Shown piece by piece: positions 1-9,103 of a DNA stretch of 64,000 nt. Below the pieces are notes generated by a model. The model saw nothing but the letters and a program-made list of their open reading frames with translations, made no database searches and had not been told where the DNA came from. Made by a program: the position numbers and the translations under genes. The first letter of the stretch is position 1; the number at the start of each line of letters is the position of its first letter. Origin of the DNA: a bacterium (lineage in GTDB: Bacteria; Bacillota; Bacilli; Lactobacillales; Streptococcaceae); contig CAJNCA010000002.1 of the NCBI GenBank assembly GCA_905221145.1, positions 310,001 through 374,000 of the forward strand, written 5' to 3'.

Positions 1-413
1 CCACTCTTGAGAGCCAAAGCAGCCGCGTCAGACGTCACATTTGGACGGCTTTCATAGATAATACCGATGACCCCCATAGCCACCCGTTTCTTGGTAATAA
101 CCAAGCCATTTTCAAGCTGACTTGTTTCCAAAACTTCACCGATTGGATCTGGTAAAGCAACCACTTCACGAATCCCAGTTGCCATTGCTTCTATACGCCC
201 TGCATCCAAATACAGACGATCCAACATAACATCTGAGATTTTCCCCTTGGCCGCTTCCATATCGAGGGCATTAGCCGCTAAAATTTCCTCAGTAGCAGCC
301 ACTAAGTGATCAGCCAGAGCTAGCAAGGCTTGGTTTTTCACCTCTTCACTAGCTGTGTTGATCGATTTTTTAACAGCCTGTACCTGTTCAAATTGTTCTT
401 GTGTACTTACCAT
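1..413 (-). CDS. proA: gamma-glutamyl phosphate reductase, N-terminal part (cut by window edge)
   Basis: NADPH-dependent reduction of glutamyl-5-phosphate to glutamate-5-semialdehyde, second step of proline synthesis, in the cytosol. Only the first 137 codons are in the window; the rest continues past base 1. The start [11 protein letters not shown] and the stretch with [29 protein letters not shown] residues (here near codons 110-137) are typical of the ProA aldehyde dehydrogenase family. The ATG lies 9 nt after the proB stop, so proB and proA form an operon; an AGAGGTAA stretch precedes the ATG as ribosome site. Identification is firm because of the family motif and the proB neighbour. Confidence 0.95.
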   Translation of the reverse strand, partial: MVSTQEQFEQVQAVKKSINTASEEVKNQALLALADHLVAATEEILAANALDMEAAKGKISDVMLDRLYLDAGRIEAMATGIREVVALPDPIGEVLETSQLENGLVITKKRVAMGVIGIIYESRPNVTSDAAALALKS

Positions 414-422
414 AGTTTACCT

Positions 423-1532
423 CTAAAATTCTGTAAAGAGTAGTTGGATTTCAGGCGTAATGGAAATCCAGTCATCGCGGTGAATCAAGACACCCTTGGC
501 TTTTTGAGAACGCAACATATCCTCCAAAGCAGATGCTCCAAATTGCACGCGTCCTTTTCCAAGCGAATTTCCACTTTCCTTGTCAAATACTGTCACGATA
601 TCACCGTAAGAAAAGGCACCTTCTGCTTCAACAATACCAGATAAGAGAAGACTCTTCCCATGTTGAGAGAGAGCTTCTGCAGCCCCTTTATCAACCCAAA
701 TAGAACCCTGACTCTGAGCATAGAAAGCCAGCCATTGTTTCTGGGTACGAAGCCCCTTCTCTTGCGCAACGAAGTAAGAACCATCCTTAGTCTCCTCAGA
801 CGCCTCAATCATGGCATCTGCCTTCAAAGATGAACAGATATAAACAGGAACTCCTGATTCTGTCGCGATAGTTGCAGCTTTGATTTTGGTTAACATGCCA
901 CCTGTACCATTAGACGAACCTGCTCCACCGGCCATATCAATAATCTCACGATTGATGGTCTCGATTCGCTCCAAGCGTTTGGCTGTTGGGTCTGAATTAG
1001 GATTTCCAGTATAAAGACCGTCGACGTCTGTCAAGAGAACCAAAAGGTCTGCTTGGACCATGGCTGCTACCTGAGCACTCAGAGTATCATTGTCACCAAC
1101 CTTGAGCTCATCAATAACGACACTGTCATTCTCATTGATGATAGGAATCGCCCCGCGGCTAAGTAAAACGGACAAAGCCTGATGGGCATTTTTATAACGC
1201 CGCTTATCCACAAAATCATCCTGGGTCAGCAAGATTTGTGCAGAAACGATTTGGCGCAAGAGAAGATTGGTCGTGTATTCTTCCAACAAAAGGCCTTGCC
1301 CTACCGCTGCTGAAGCCTGTTTATCAGCAATCTTAGTCGGACGCTTTTTAAATCCTAAGGCCCCAAAACCTGCAGCAATGGCACCTGACGACACTAAAAT
1401 CAATTCATGACCAGCCTCGTGCAACATAGCCAACTGCTGGGTAATAGCCTTTACCTTACTACGTGATAAACTTCCATCCTCATTTGTCAGAGAAGAAGTC
1501 CCCACCTTAAAGACAATCCGTTTGTATTTCAT
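423..1532 (-). CDS. proB: glutamate 5-kinase
   Basis: Phosphorylates glutamate to glutamyl-5-phosphate, first and feedback-controlled step of proline synthesis. 369 aa. An amino-acid kinase domain (about residues 1-255; [31 protein letters not shown]) is followed by a C-terminal PUA domain (about 275-369). I start at the ATG giving MKYKRIVFK because GGAG lies 8 nt before it. An in-frame ATG seven codons upstream (1553) sits only 8 nt from the -10 box and has no ribosome site, although it could be used on a near-leaderless mRNA. Followed by proA. Confidence 0.96.
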   Translation of the reverse strand: MKYKRIVFKVGTSSLTNEDGSLSRSKVKAITQQLAMLHEAGHELILVSSGAIAAGFGALGFKKRPTKIADKQASAAVGQGLLLEEYTTNLLLRQIVSAQILLTQDDFVDKRRYKNAHQALSVLLSRGAIPIINENDSVVIDELKVGDNDTLSAQVAAMVQADLLVLLTDVDGLYTGNPNSDPTAKRLERIETINREIIDMAGGAGSSNGTGGMLTKIKAATIATESGVPVYICSSLKADAMIEASEETKDGSYFVAQEKGLRTQKQWLAFYAQSQGSIWVDKGAAEALSQHGKSLLLSGIVEAEGAFSYGDIVTVFDKESGNSLGKGRVQFGASALEDMLRSQKAKGVLIHRDDWISITPEIQLLFTEF

Positions 1533-1561
1533 AGTCTTACTCCGATTCTTCATATTTATCC

Positions 1562-1567
1562 ATTATA
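1562..1567 (-). promoter_or_regulatory. extended -10 box of proBA
   Basis: TATAAT preceded by TGT on the minus strand gives an extended -10 element. No convincing -35 is visible (TTTTCT at 18 nt). It lies downstream of the pce terminator, so proBA can be expressed independently of pce. Confidence 0.65.
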
Positions 1568-1600
1568 ACATGAATGGCAGGAAATAGAAAAGAGTTGATA

Positions 1601-1628
1601 GGAAAAAGAAGGCCCTAAAACCTTCTTT
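1601..1628 (-). terminator. terminator after pce
   Basis: Stem AAGAAGG / CCTTCTT with an 8-nt loop, followed on the minus strand by TTTTTCC. It starts a few bases after the pce stop codon. Confidence 0.75.
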
Positions 1629-1632
1629 TTTA

Positions 1633-3516
1633 CTACTGTTCTGATTCCGATTTATTTGCACTCGTTTCAGAGCTTTGTGAAGTTGAAGAAGTCAAATCTT
1701 GACTAGTTGAAGAACCTGTAACACTTTCATGTTGACTCGTTTCTTTATTTTCAAGATCTTTTTTCACTACTTCACTGGATTCTTTTGTCTCTGAATGACT
1801 TCTAGTTCTAGTTGTAGAAGATTTCTCGACCGGAACATCCACTAACCAGGCACCACTTGAATCAACAGTATAACCTTCTGGTGTTTTACCATTCACAAGT
1901 AATTGACCATTTTCTTTCAAGAAGTACCATTTATCCTTGTCTTTGATCCAACCCACAGCTCGTGAACCGTCTGTCTTGTAGAAGTACCAATCGTTTGCTT
2001 TTTTAAGCCAACCTTGCTTCATAGCTCCTGAATCTTCTAGATAGTAATAATGACCAGCAACTTCTATCTCACCTGTCTTCATGATACCAGCAGCATCCAT
2101 ATAGTACCAGGTTTCTTTATCTTTTACCCAGCCCGTTTTCATTTCCCCTGATTGGGCAAAATAATACCATTGACTATCAATCTTACGCCATCCGGTTACC
2201 ATATCCCCATCATTTGATAGATAATAGGTCTGTCCTCCAGTATTCAGCCAACCAGTCTCCATCTGATTTTCTTTGTTGAAATAATACCAGCTTCCATTGA
2301 TTTTCTTCCAATGTTTAGCTGATGCACCAGAGTCTGTCAAATAAAACCAACGATTATTCCATTTTTTCCATTGATTCTGTAACAAGATACCCGTTTGGTT
2401 GAAGTAATACCATTCACCCTTGATTTCATTCCAACCTACTGCATATTCTCCTGTAGAATCAGGTGCTTGATACCACCAATTCCCATATGCACTCTTATGC
2501 CAACCAGCTTGAAAACTTGGAATCGGCTTGTAGGAAGTTGAAATATTGACAAAACCATCTTGTCGAATATCAAAAACTGTCGCATCATAGTCTTTGCTGG
2601 CTGCATTGATTCTCTCAATTCCACGTTCTTTGAGCCAATTGACATACTCACTATCAACACCATTTTTCCAAGGTAGACTATCCGAAGTTTGAACAATCAA
2701 ACTCGGACTCAAATTTTTAATGAAATCCTTGGTGTTTGATTTATTGGTATCATAGTGATGATTAAATTTCATCAAATCAACTTTTCCAATGAGAGGACCA
2801 TACTTGTCTTCTGCTCCATGAGCATTATCCAAATCTCCCCCAAGGTAAATTTTCTTGCCATTGACTTTCACTACACTAATTAAGGAATTGGAATTATCGT
2901 CCCAAATTTTCTTTAATTCACCTGACGAATCGGTTTCATTCTCGTAGTTATAGAGTTGAATATCCATGTCCCCAAACTGAAAATGAGCATCTCCTTGTGT
3001 GATGTTTTGAATAACTGAAACACCTTTTTCAGAGGCAGTCTGTAACACCTTATCATAACCGTACAGATTATCCCACAGATGAGTTGGTGTTGTAATCCGA
3101 CTATCAGAGTATTTTTTCATGTAAATGCGACCAACTGGATATGAACGCAGTAATTCATCAACATTTCCAATATGATCACTATGAGTATGGGTCACCAAAA
3201 TAAAATCAAGCTTTTGGACACCCAATTCCTTTAAATGCCGCGAAACGCGATCTGTTAAAACATGCTTATAAGATGTTTCAATTCCTTCTCTCCATGGATA
3301 ACGAGAATCACTACCATCAGGAAAATCATAATCTTCTCCTGTATCAATCATGGCAAAATGTCCATTGCTTTCAAGAATAATCGCATCACTACCACCTTCT
3401 TGAACATTGATAAAGTGGATTTTATTTCCTGAACTTTCTTGAGCTTGAACATTTCCATACCATGACAAAGCTAAAAAAGCGCCTGCAAGTGCTAAACTAG
3501 TTAATTTCTTTTTCAT
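1633..3516 (-). CDS. pce: choline-binding phosphorylcholine esterase (Pce/CbpE)
   Basis: Surface enzyme that removes phosphorylcholine residues from teichoic and lipoteichoic acid. 627 aa. A signal peptide covers residues 1-25 (cleavage near VQA-QES). A metallo-beta-lactamase fold catalytic domain follows (about 30-335) with the metal motif THTHSDH, giving H110, H112, D114 and H115, and the later GGDLDN and NHHYD stretches. About ten choline-binding repeats (GWxxxxxxWYYF type) cover roughly 340-545 and anchor the protein to choline-decorated cell wall. The tail (about 555-627) is Ser/Thr/Glu rich. The gene starts 2 nt after rluD and ends in its own terminator. Its presence marks the Mitis group with choline-containing teichoic acid. 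No frameshift; length matches what I recall for the pneumococcal protein. Confidence 0.95.
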   Translation of the reverse strand: MKKKLTSLALAGAFLALSWYGNVQAQESSGNKIHFINVQEGGSDAIILESNGHFAMIDTGEDYDFPDGSDSRYPWREGIETSYKHVLTDRVSRHLKELGVQKLDFILVTHTHSDHIGNVDELLRSYPVGRIYMKKYSDSRITTPTHLWDNLYGYDKVLQTASEKGVSVIQNITQGDAHFQFGDMDIQLYNYENETDSSGELKKIWDDNSNSLISVVKVNGKKIYLGGDLDNAHGAEDKYGPLIGKVDLMKFNHHYDTNKSNTKDFIKNLSPSLIVQTSDSLPWKNGVDSEYVNWLKERGIERINAASKDYDATVFDIRQDGFVNISTSYKPIPSFQAGWHKSAYGNWWYQAPDSTGEYAVGWNEIKGEWYYFNQTGILLQNQWKKWNNRWFYLTDSGASAKHWKKINGSWYYFNKENQMETGWLNTGGQTYYLSNDGDMVTGWRKIDSQWYYFAQSGEMKTGWVKDKETWYYMDAAGIMKTGEIEVAGHYYYLEDSGAMKQGWLKKANDWYFYKTDGSRAVGWIKDKDKWYFLKENGQLLVNGKTPEGYTVDSSGAWLVDVPVEKSSTTRTRSHSETKESSEVVKKDLENKETSQHESVTGSSTSQDLTSSTSQSSETSANKSESEQ

Positions 3517-3518
3517 TC

Positions 3519-4406
3519 TTACTTTCTCAATCTCTCCAATGTTTCCTTAAAAATCTCTGGGATATCTGCTGTAAATTCCAAGGTCTCACCTGTTCTCGGA
3601 TGAGTAAACCCTAGAGTCTTGGCATGAAGAAATTGTCCATGCCCCTTAAGTGTCTTGCGAGGACCATAGACTTCATCACCAGCAACTGGATGGCCAATAT
3701 AAGCCATGTGAACACGGATTTGGTGGGTACGCCCTGTTTCCAGCTGCAACTCCACTAAGCTGTAATCACCAAAGCGTTCCAAGACATGAAAACGCGTCAC
3801 TGCAGGCTTTCCTTTAGCAGTCACAGCCTGTTTCTTACGGTCTTTTTCACTCCGGCCAATCGGCGCTTCAATCACACCACGATCATTGGGTAGATTTCCA
3901 TGAACAATCGCCCAATATTTGCGGAGAGACTTTTTATCCTTGAGTTCTTGGGCAAGTGCTAAGTGGGCCTCATCATTTTTAGCAATCATGAGAAGACCTG
4001 ACGTGTCCTTGTCAATACGGTGAACAATTCCTGGACGCAGAACACCATTGATACCAGACAAATCCTTAATATGATACATGAGAGCATTTACTAGGGTTCC
4101 ACTTGTATGGCCGGCACTCGGATGCACCACCATCCCCTGAGGTTTGTTGACAACAGCCACATCCTCATCTTGGTAGATGATCTCTAGCGGAATATCCTCG
4201 GCCACATACTCTAAGACCTCTGGTTCTGGCACATGGTAAGTGACAATATCGCCCTCTTGGACAGTGTATTTAGCTTTCTTGACTTGGCCATTGACCAATA
4301 CCTGGCCTAATTTAATTTGTTCATTCGCGAGACTACGTGATAATTCTGTCAGATCCGACAAAGCCTTATCCAAACGCAGGCCACCAGTTTCAATTTTAAT
4401 TTCCAT
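3519..4406 (-). CDS. rluD: RluA-family rRNA pseudouridine synthase (RluD type)
   Basis: Isomerises uridines to pseudouridine in structured RNA, probably 23S rRNA. 295 aa. An S4 RNA-binding domain (about residues 10-75) precedes the catalytic domain with HRIDKDTSGLL, catalytic Asp132. Translation is probably coupled to lspA, whose 3' end overlaps it by 11 nt; pce follows 2 nt downstream. The exact RNA target cannot be read from sequence: RluD-like proteins in streptococci are assigned by family, and RluA or RluC specificity is not excluded. Confidence 0.9.
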   Translation of the reverse strand: MEIKIETGGLRLDKALSDLTELSRSLANEQIKLGQVLVNGQVKKAKYTVQEGDIVTYHVPEPEVLEYVAEDIPLEIIYQDEDVAVVNKPQGMVVHPSAGHTSGTLVNALMYHIKDLSGINGVLRPGIVHRIDKDTSGLLMIAKNDEAHLALAQELKDKKSLRKYWAIVHGNLPNDRGVIEAPIGRSEKDRKKQAVTAKGKPAVTRFHVLERFGDYSLVELQLETGRTHQIRVHMAYIGHPVAGDEVYGPRKTLKGHGQFLHAKTLGFTHPRTGETLEFTADIPEIFKETLERLRK

Positions 4407-4857
4407 TTATTTCCTCTTTTAGCATTGCAATCAATAAAATAATCACTCCAACCGTCAGATAGCTATCTGCCACATTGAAAATTGCAAAATTGATAAAGTC
4501 AAGGTGGAACATATCCACAACAAATCCCTGACTGATCCTGTCAATAAAGTTTCCAAGACCACCTGCGATTATCAAGGTCAAACCCAAGACCATCCAGAGT
4601 GAGTCCTCCATGTGTTTATGTAGATACCAAATGGCACCTACCATAACGACCAATGTAATGATAGCAAATAACCACTGCTGGTCTTGTAACATGGAGAAGG
4701 CTGCCCCTCGATTTTGCAGGTAGGTCAAGCTAACGAAATTGGGTATCCACGAACGAACCTCACCCAGTGGAATCTGCCAGACGATATAGGATTTGACTAA
4801 CTGATCCAGCGCAATCAAAAGCAGTACAATGACTGCCACTATTCCTCTTTTTTTCAT
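4396..4857 (-). CDS. lspA: lipoprotein signal peptidase (signal peptidase II)
   Basis: Membrane aspartyl protease that removes signal peptides from diacylglyceryl-modified prolipoproteins; PnrA and the peptide-binding lipoprotein in this window would be substrates. 153 aa, four predicted membrane helices (about 7-27, 62-80, 88-104, 129-146). The two catalytic Asp motifs are GNFIDR (D106) and FNVADSY (D131). Its start overlaps the cpsY stop (ATGA) and its end overlaps rluD, so cpsY-lspA-rluD is one translationally coupled unit. Confidence 0.97.
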   Translation of the reverse strand: MKKRGIVAVIVLLLIALDQLVKSYIVWQIPLGEVRSWIPNFVSLTYLQNRGAAFSMLQDQQWLFAIITLVVMVGAIWYLHKHMEDSLWMVLGLTLIIAGGLGNFIDRISQGFVVDMFHLDFINFAIFNVADSYLTVGVIILLIAMLKEEINGN

Positions 4858-5762
4858 GATTTCCTCTTCTGATCAAAATATTCTTGCATGACTTCTACGA
4901 AAAGAGTTCCAGCCTGACTAAGCTCCACTTCCTCGCGTTTAACATAGACCATGCGATTATCTAGGTTATCCTTGAGACGAATAACTGTGATGCCATTGAC
5001 GCTGTCACTATCTAAAAATCCAGAACCTGTCGCATAAGCATCCGTCCGCTCCAAAATACCATTCAAGGTAGCACGGTCTGTCACATTAAACATCTGTGAA
5101 CTAGCACTGGTATCAACAAAGTTCTCTGAATAATAAAGATACTCATCTTTCTCTTGAGTAAAACGAACCGTTGGTAGATCCGCTAGATCCTCCATAATCA
5201 ATTCTTCTTTCTGGGCCAAAGGATGCCCCTCACGGAGATAAATGTGGGTATGGAAAGGAATCAATTCGATGACCTCAAGACCCAGCTTTTCAACCCGTTG
5301 CATAATCCCCTTTTTATTTTGATTGTTGAGGTAGATAATTCCAATCTCACTATGCCCTTGCGCTACTTCATCTAAGATTTGAACAGTAGTTGATTCAAAA
5401 ATACGGAAGTTCTTATAATCAGGATAACGCTCTGAAAATGCTGTAATGGTTGGTGGCAAGAAGTCATAGTGCTGGCTAGCAATGGAAAATTCATCTTTTT
5501 CTTCTTCAGGATTGGCATACTGATTTTGAAAAATATCAAATCCCTTGACCAATTCTTGCGCTTTTTCATAAAATTCCATACCACGACGGGTCAAGAAAGT
5601 CCCTGAGCTGGTCCGACGGAAAATCTTAAAGCCCAATTCTTTTTCCAAATCACGAACAGAAATAGACAGACTCGGCTGGCTTACATACATCTTTTCAGCA
5701 GCTTCACGGAAAGTACCACTATTGGCAATGGCAACAACATAGCGTAATTGTTGAATGTTCAT
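4854..5762 (-). CDS. cpsY: LysR-type regulator (CpsY/MtaR family)
   Basis: DNA-binding transcription regulator. 302 aa. The N-terminal winged helix-turn-helix (about 1-60; AAEKMYVSQPSLSISVRDLE region) and the C-terminal co-inducer domain (about 90-295) match the LysR family at its usual length. The sequence resembles the streptococcal CpsY/MtaR group, linked in other streptococci to methionine transport and surface or immune-evasion genes; the symbol rests on that resemblance plus position upstream of lspA. First gene of the cpsY-lspA-rluD-pce run, with its own promoter. Confidence 0.88.
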   Translation of the reverse strand: MNIQQLRYVVAIANSGTFREAAEKMYVSQPSLSISVRDLEKELGFKIFRRTSSGTFLTRRGMEFYEKAQELVKGFDIFQNQYANPEEEKDEFSIASQHYDFLPPTITAFSERYPDYKNFRIFESTTVQILDEVAQGHSEIGIIYLNNQNKKGIMQRVEKLGLEVIELIPFHTHIYLREGHPLAQKEELIMEDLADLPTVRFTQEKDEYLYYSENFVDTSASSQMFNVTDRATLNGILERTDAYATGSGFLDSDSVNGITVIRLKDNLDNRMVYVKREEVELSQAGTLFVEVMQEYFDQKRKS

Positions 5763-5790
5763 CTTCTACCCCCAACTTCTTTATCTTTTC

Positions 5791-5818
5791 ATTATACCAT
5801 ATTTTAGAAGTTTTCCAA
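5791..5818 (-). promoter_or_regulatory. promoter of cpsY operon
   Basis: -35 TTGGAA (5813-5818), 16-nt spacer, extended -10 TGG-TATAAT (box 5791-5796) on the minus strand. A 28-nt leader runs to the ATG. Confidence 0.7.
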
Positions 5819-5957
5819 AAAGGAAAAAAGTCAGGAAATTTTCAAGTCTCAATGAAGACTCTAACATTCCAATCCAAAAATTAAAATAATGTTTTTTTCT
5901 CATTTGATTTCGAGAAAATAAAAACAGCAAATCTTTTTGATTTACCGTTTATAATAT
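5819..5957. other. AT-rich gap without visible gene
   Basis: Part of the 350-nt gap between cpsY and rpmA. I see no open reading frame with a ribosome site and no clear repeat in this part. It ends where the possible integrase relic begins. Confidence 0.5.
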
Positions 5958-6016
5958 GATGCATATTCAATTCCAATAATATGGGTAGCAAAATGGGTAG
6001 CAAAACAAAAAAATAG
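5958..6016 (+). pseudogene. possible relic of a tyrosine-integrase 3' end with tandem 12-bp repeat
   Basis: After an in-frame stop at 5957-5959 the plus strand reads N-M-G-S-K-M-G-S-K-T-K-K-stop (5978-6016). The 12-bp unit atgggtagcaaa occurs twice in tandem (5981-5992, 5993-6004). Similar MGSK-MGSK endings are familiar to me from streptococcal phage and ICE integrases. A terminator-like hairpin follows directly. I infer that an integrated element once ended here; the peptide is too short to prove it. Confidence 0.35.
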
Positions 6017-6044
6017 GCTCTCCGAAAACTCGGAAAGCCTTATT
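6014..6044. terminator. bidirectional hairpin next to integrase relic
   Basis: Stem GGCTcTCCGA / TCGGAaAGCC around a 4-nt loop (6016-6039). On the minus strand it is followed by TATTTTTTTG, on the plus strand by TTATTT. It can end plus-strand transcription from the relic and back up the rpmA terminator. Confidence 0.6.
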
Positions 6045-6091
6045 TAATGCTAGTTCTAGCTTCCTCGCCTTTACAGTTCAAGGCTCGGGAT

Positions 6092-6114
6092 AAAAAGGTT
6101 CACTGGACCTTTTT
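6092..6114 (-). terminator. terminator of the rplU-prp-rpmA operon
   Basis: Stem AAAAAGGT / ACCTTTTT with a 7-nt loop. The first bases overlap the rpmA stop codon. Confidence 0.75.
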
Positions 6115-6406
6115 ATTTTGCGATTGGGTAAACAGAAACTTGTTTTTTATCGCGTCCTTTACGTTCAAAGCGTACTACGCCTTCAACTTTAGCAAACAAA
6201 GTATCGTCTCCACCACGTCCAACGTTTACACCTGGGTAGATGTGTGTACCACGTTGACGGTAAAGGATTGATCCACCTGTTACAGTTTGTCCGTCAGCTG
6301 CTTTAGCTCCAAGACGTTTCGCTTGTGAATCACGTCCGTTTGATGTAGAACCTCCACCTTTTTTGTGGGCGAAAAGTTGCAAGTTGTTAAGAGTCATTTT
6401 TAACAT
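6113..6406 (-). CDS. rpmA: 50S ribosomal protein L27 with Prp-cleavable leader
   Basis: Large-subunit protein whose N-terminus reaches the peptidyl-transferase centre. 97 aa. The start has GGAGG 8 nt upstream. The N-terminal extension ends [11 protein letters not shown]; in Firmicutes this leader is removed after the Phe (residue 12 here) by the cysteine protease Prp, whose gene lies directly upstream. Without cleavage L27 could not place its tail correctly. The operon order rplU-prp-rpmA is the standard Firmicute one. Confidence 0.97.
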   Translation of the reverse strand: MLKMTLNNLQLFAHKKGGGSTSNGRDSQAKRLGAKAADGQTVTGGSILYRQRGTHIYPGVNVGRGGDDTLFAKVEGVVRFERKGRDKKQVSVYPIAK

Positions 6407-6422
6407 AATGTTTTCCTCCGTG

Positions 6423-6776
<354 letters not shown>

Positions 6777-6782
6777 TTAAAA

Positions 6783-7097
6783 TTAAGCGTTGATTGCGTT
6801 GATGACAACTTTTGTATATGGTTGACGGTGACCTTGTTTACGGTGGCTACCTTTTTTAGGTTTGTACTTGTAAGTAACAACTTTCTTTTGTTTTCCTTGT
6901 TTTTCAACAGTTCCAACTACAGTAGCTCCAGCAACAAGTGGAGTTCCGACAACAGTGTTTTCACCACCAACAAGAACAACTTCGTTAAAAGTAACTTCTT
7001 GACCAGCTTCAACGTTCAATTTTTCAACGTAAACTGCTTGACCAACTTCAACTTTAACTTGTTTTCCGCCAGTTTTGATAATTGCGTATGTGCTCAT
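6783..7097 (-). CDS. rplU: 50S ribosomal protein L21
   Basis: 23S rRNA-binding large-subunit protein. 104 aa, full length, with the basic C-terminal region [19 protein letters not shown] typical of L21. First gene of the operon, preceded by AGGAGG and by a long structured leader. Confidence 0.98.
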
Positions 7098-7235
7098 TAT
7101 GCACCTCCTATGATTTTTATGGGTTTCCCCGAATTTTTTGTGAAGACTCGCCTAGCATCGTGGGACGAACCACTTAAACTTGAATAATCAAGCAACGATG
7201 TTCGTGCGGTTGCACAGGAACGTGCATAGTCAACT
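7098..7235 (-). promoter_or_regulatory. L21 ribosomal-protein leader RNA
   Basis: About 135 nt between the promoter and rplU, rich in short inverted repeats (for example GTTCGTCCCACGATG and its partners). Firmicutes carry a conserved structured leader upstream of rplU that is thought to bind L21 for autoregulation. Position and length fit; I judge it by context, not by a covariance search. Confidence 0.65.
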
Positions 7236-7240
7236 CTTCA

Positions 7241-7269
7241 AGTATAGCATATCTCCTATTTTCTTACAA
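7241..7269 (-). promoter_or_regulatory. promoter of rplU operon
   Basis: -35 TTGTAA (7264-7269), 17-nt spacer, extended -10 TGC-TATACT (box 7241-7246). Confidence 0.8.
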
Positions 7270-7285
7270 GTAATAACACCTAAAA

Positions 7286-7972
7286 TCAAGCTTTTTCTTT
7301 TACTTTTTTCTGCCATGAAGCAAAAAGCATGCTGAGGTAAAAAATGCTCATCATAATAGGAACACCAAGAATGGTCTTTTCCTGATAAAAAATCGTCAAA
7401 TAGGCTGAAAAGACAACGCCAAGGACAAAACTGCTAAGCAGGCTAACAAATATGAAACCTTCACGCAAAAAAGGAGTGTGCTTAGTTCTGAAATAATCTC
7501 CAAAAGCCAGCATAGTCCGTTTGATGTTTCCTGTCATAAAAGCATTATTGTAGGCAATTCCCGATACTTCACCAAAGGCAGTTGTCACCAATCCCATACA
7601 AAAGGCCAAGGGCGGTACTAGATAGATATTCTCTACAGTTTGCGGCATAAATCCAATAATGATTGATAAGATTGCTAAAGGAATCAAGGACAGAATCGGT
7701 TTTTTCACAATTCTCAATTTTTCCTTATAAATCGTTAATAAAAAGACCCCCATCATAAAAGCTAGCAAGGTCATTACTTTGACACTGGCATCCGACACGT
7801 TGTGCTGAATGAGCCCCACTGATAGAAAGACAACATTCCCCGTTTGTCCAGCTACAAGAGTATTCCCTCTCACAATAAAAGTATAGGCATCTACATATCC
7901 TGCACAAAAAGTCAAAAAAAGCGCTAGCCTCTTAGACTGACGTGATATTTTTCTTATAGGTAGTAACCTCAT
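7286..7972 (-). CDS. DUF1275 (YoaK) family membrane protein
   Basis: Unknown function; integral membrane protein. 228 aa with about six hydrophobic helices, beginning RLALFLTFCAGYVDAYTF, which with the GNVVFLSVGL and MTGNIKRTM motifs is the signature of the DUF1275/YoaK family. Preceded by AGGAGGAAAA as ribosome site and an extended -10 (TGG-TACAAT, 8004-8009). Stands alone between rplU and a divergent oxidoreductase gene, so the neighbours give no hint of its role. Confidence 0.8.
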   Translation of the reverse strand: MRLLPIRKISRQSKRLALFLTFCAGYVDAYTFIVRGNTLVAGQTGNVVFLSVGLIQHNVSDASVKVMTLLAFMMGVFLLTIYKEKLRIVKKPILSLIPLAILSIIIGFMPQTVENIYLVPPLAFCMGLVTTAFGEVSGIAYNNAFMTGNIKRTMLAFGDYFRTKHTPFLREGFIFVSLLSSFVLGVVFSAYLTIFYQEKTILGVPIMMSIFYLSMLFASWQKKVKEKA

Positions 7973-8061
7973 TTTTCCTCCTATTTCATTTACTCATCTC
8001 ATTATTGTACCACTTTCTGTTGGAAAGTCCTAGTAGCTTATTTGAAAATTTTTCCCCTCTG

Positions 8062-8091
8062 TTGGATAGTCTCTGCCATCTATGTTATAAT
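8062..8091 (+). promoter_or_regulatory. promoter of oxidoreductase-helicase operon
   Basis: -35 TTGGAT (8062-8067), 18-nt spacer, extended -10 TGT-TATAAT (8086-8091). Confidence 0.75.
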
Positions 8092-8125
8092 GAAAGAAGG
8101 ATTTAAAATCGGAAAAGGAGTATCT

Positions 8126-9103
8126 ATGCTAAAATTAGCTGTCATCGGAACAGGCGCTATCAGCCATCACTTCATAGAAGCAGCCCATACCAGTGGAGAA
8201 TACCAGTTGGTCGCAGTCTATTCTAGAAAACTTGAAACCGCAGCAACCTTTGCTTCTCGCTATCAGGATATCCAACTCTTCGATCAATTAGAGGACTTCT
8301 TCAGGTCTTCCTTTGATGTAGTCTATATTGCTAGTCCAAACTCCTTACATTTTGCTCAGGCAAAAGTTGCATTGTCTGCAGGTAAACATGTCATTCTTGA
8401 AAAGCCGGCTGTCACGCAGCCACAAGAATGGCTGGATTTGATTCAAACAGCTGAGAAAAATAATTGTTTTATCTTTGAAGCAGCTCGTAATTATCACGAG
8501 AAAGCTTTCACTACTATCAAAAACTTTTTAGCAGACAAGCAAGTGTTTGGGACAGATTTCAACTATGCCAAGTATTCTTCAAAAATGCCTAACTTATTGG
8601 CTGGGGAAACACCTAATGTCTTTTCAGACCGTTTTGCTGGTGGAGCCCTTATGGACTTGGGAATTTATCCCCTCTATGTTGCCGTTCGTCTTTTTGGAAA
8701 AGCTAATGACGCAACTTACCATGCTCAACAGCTTGACAATAGCATTGACCTAAATGGAGATGGTATCCTCTTCTACCCCGAATTTCAAGTTCACATCAAG
8801 GCTGGGAAAAACATCACTTCCAATCTTCCTTGCGAGATTTACACAGCAGATGGAACCTTGACCCTAAACACGATTGAGCATATTTGCTCAGCTATTTTTA
8901 CTGACCACCAAGGAAATCAAGCCCAACTCCCTATCCAACAGGCTCCTCATACGATGACTGAGGAAGTCGCTGCATTTGCACAGATGATTCATCAACCAGA
9001 CCAGACACTCTACCAGACTTGGCTGGACGATGCAAGCTCTGTTCATGACCTACTATATACCATGCGCCAGACTGCTGGCATTAGATTTGAGGCAGAAAAA
9101 TGA
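8126..9103 (+). CDS. Gfo/Idh/MocA family NAD(P)-dependent oxidoreductase
   Basis: Probably oxidises or reduces a sugar or related polyol; substrate unknown. 325 aa. N-terminal Rossmann fold starts at residue 3 with the GTGAIS nucleotide motif, and the family EKP motif appears as LEKPAV; the C-terminal domain carries GGALMDLGIYPLY. I start at 8126 because AAAAGGAG precedes that ATG; a longer in-frame reading would begin inside the promoter. Overlaps the helicase gene by ATGA. Confidence 0.88.
   Translation: MLKLAVIGTGAISHHFIEAAHTSGEYQLVAVYSRKLETAATFASRYQDIQLFDQLEDFFRSSFDVVYIASPNSLHFAQAKVALSAGKHVILEKPAVTQPQEWLDLIQTAEKNNCFIFEAARNYHEKAFTTIKNFLADKQVFGTDFNYAKYSSKMPNLLAGETPNVFSDRFAGGALMDLGIYPLYVAVRLFGKANDATYHAQQLDNSIDLNGDGILFYPEFQVHIKAGKNITSNLPCEIYTADGTLTLNTIEHICSAIFTDHQGNQAQLPIQQAPHTMTEEVAAFAQMIHQPDQTLYQTWLDDASSVHDLLYTMRQTAGIRFEAEK

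Noticed and set aside
7098..7235. Small coding gene in the 160 nt before rplU
   Set aside because: Structured, with a strong promoter at the far end; the L21 leader explains it better.
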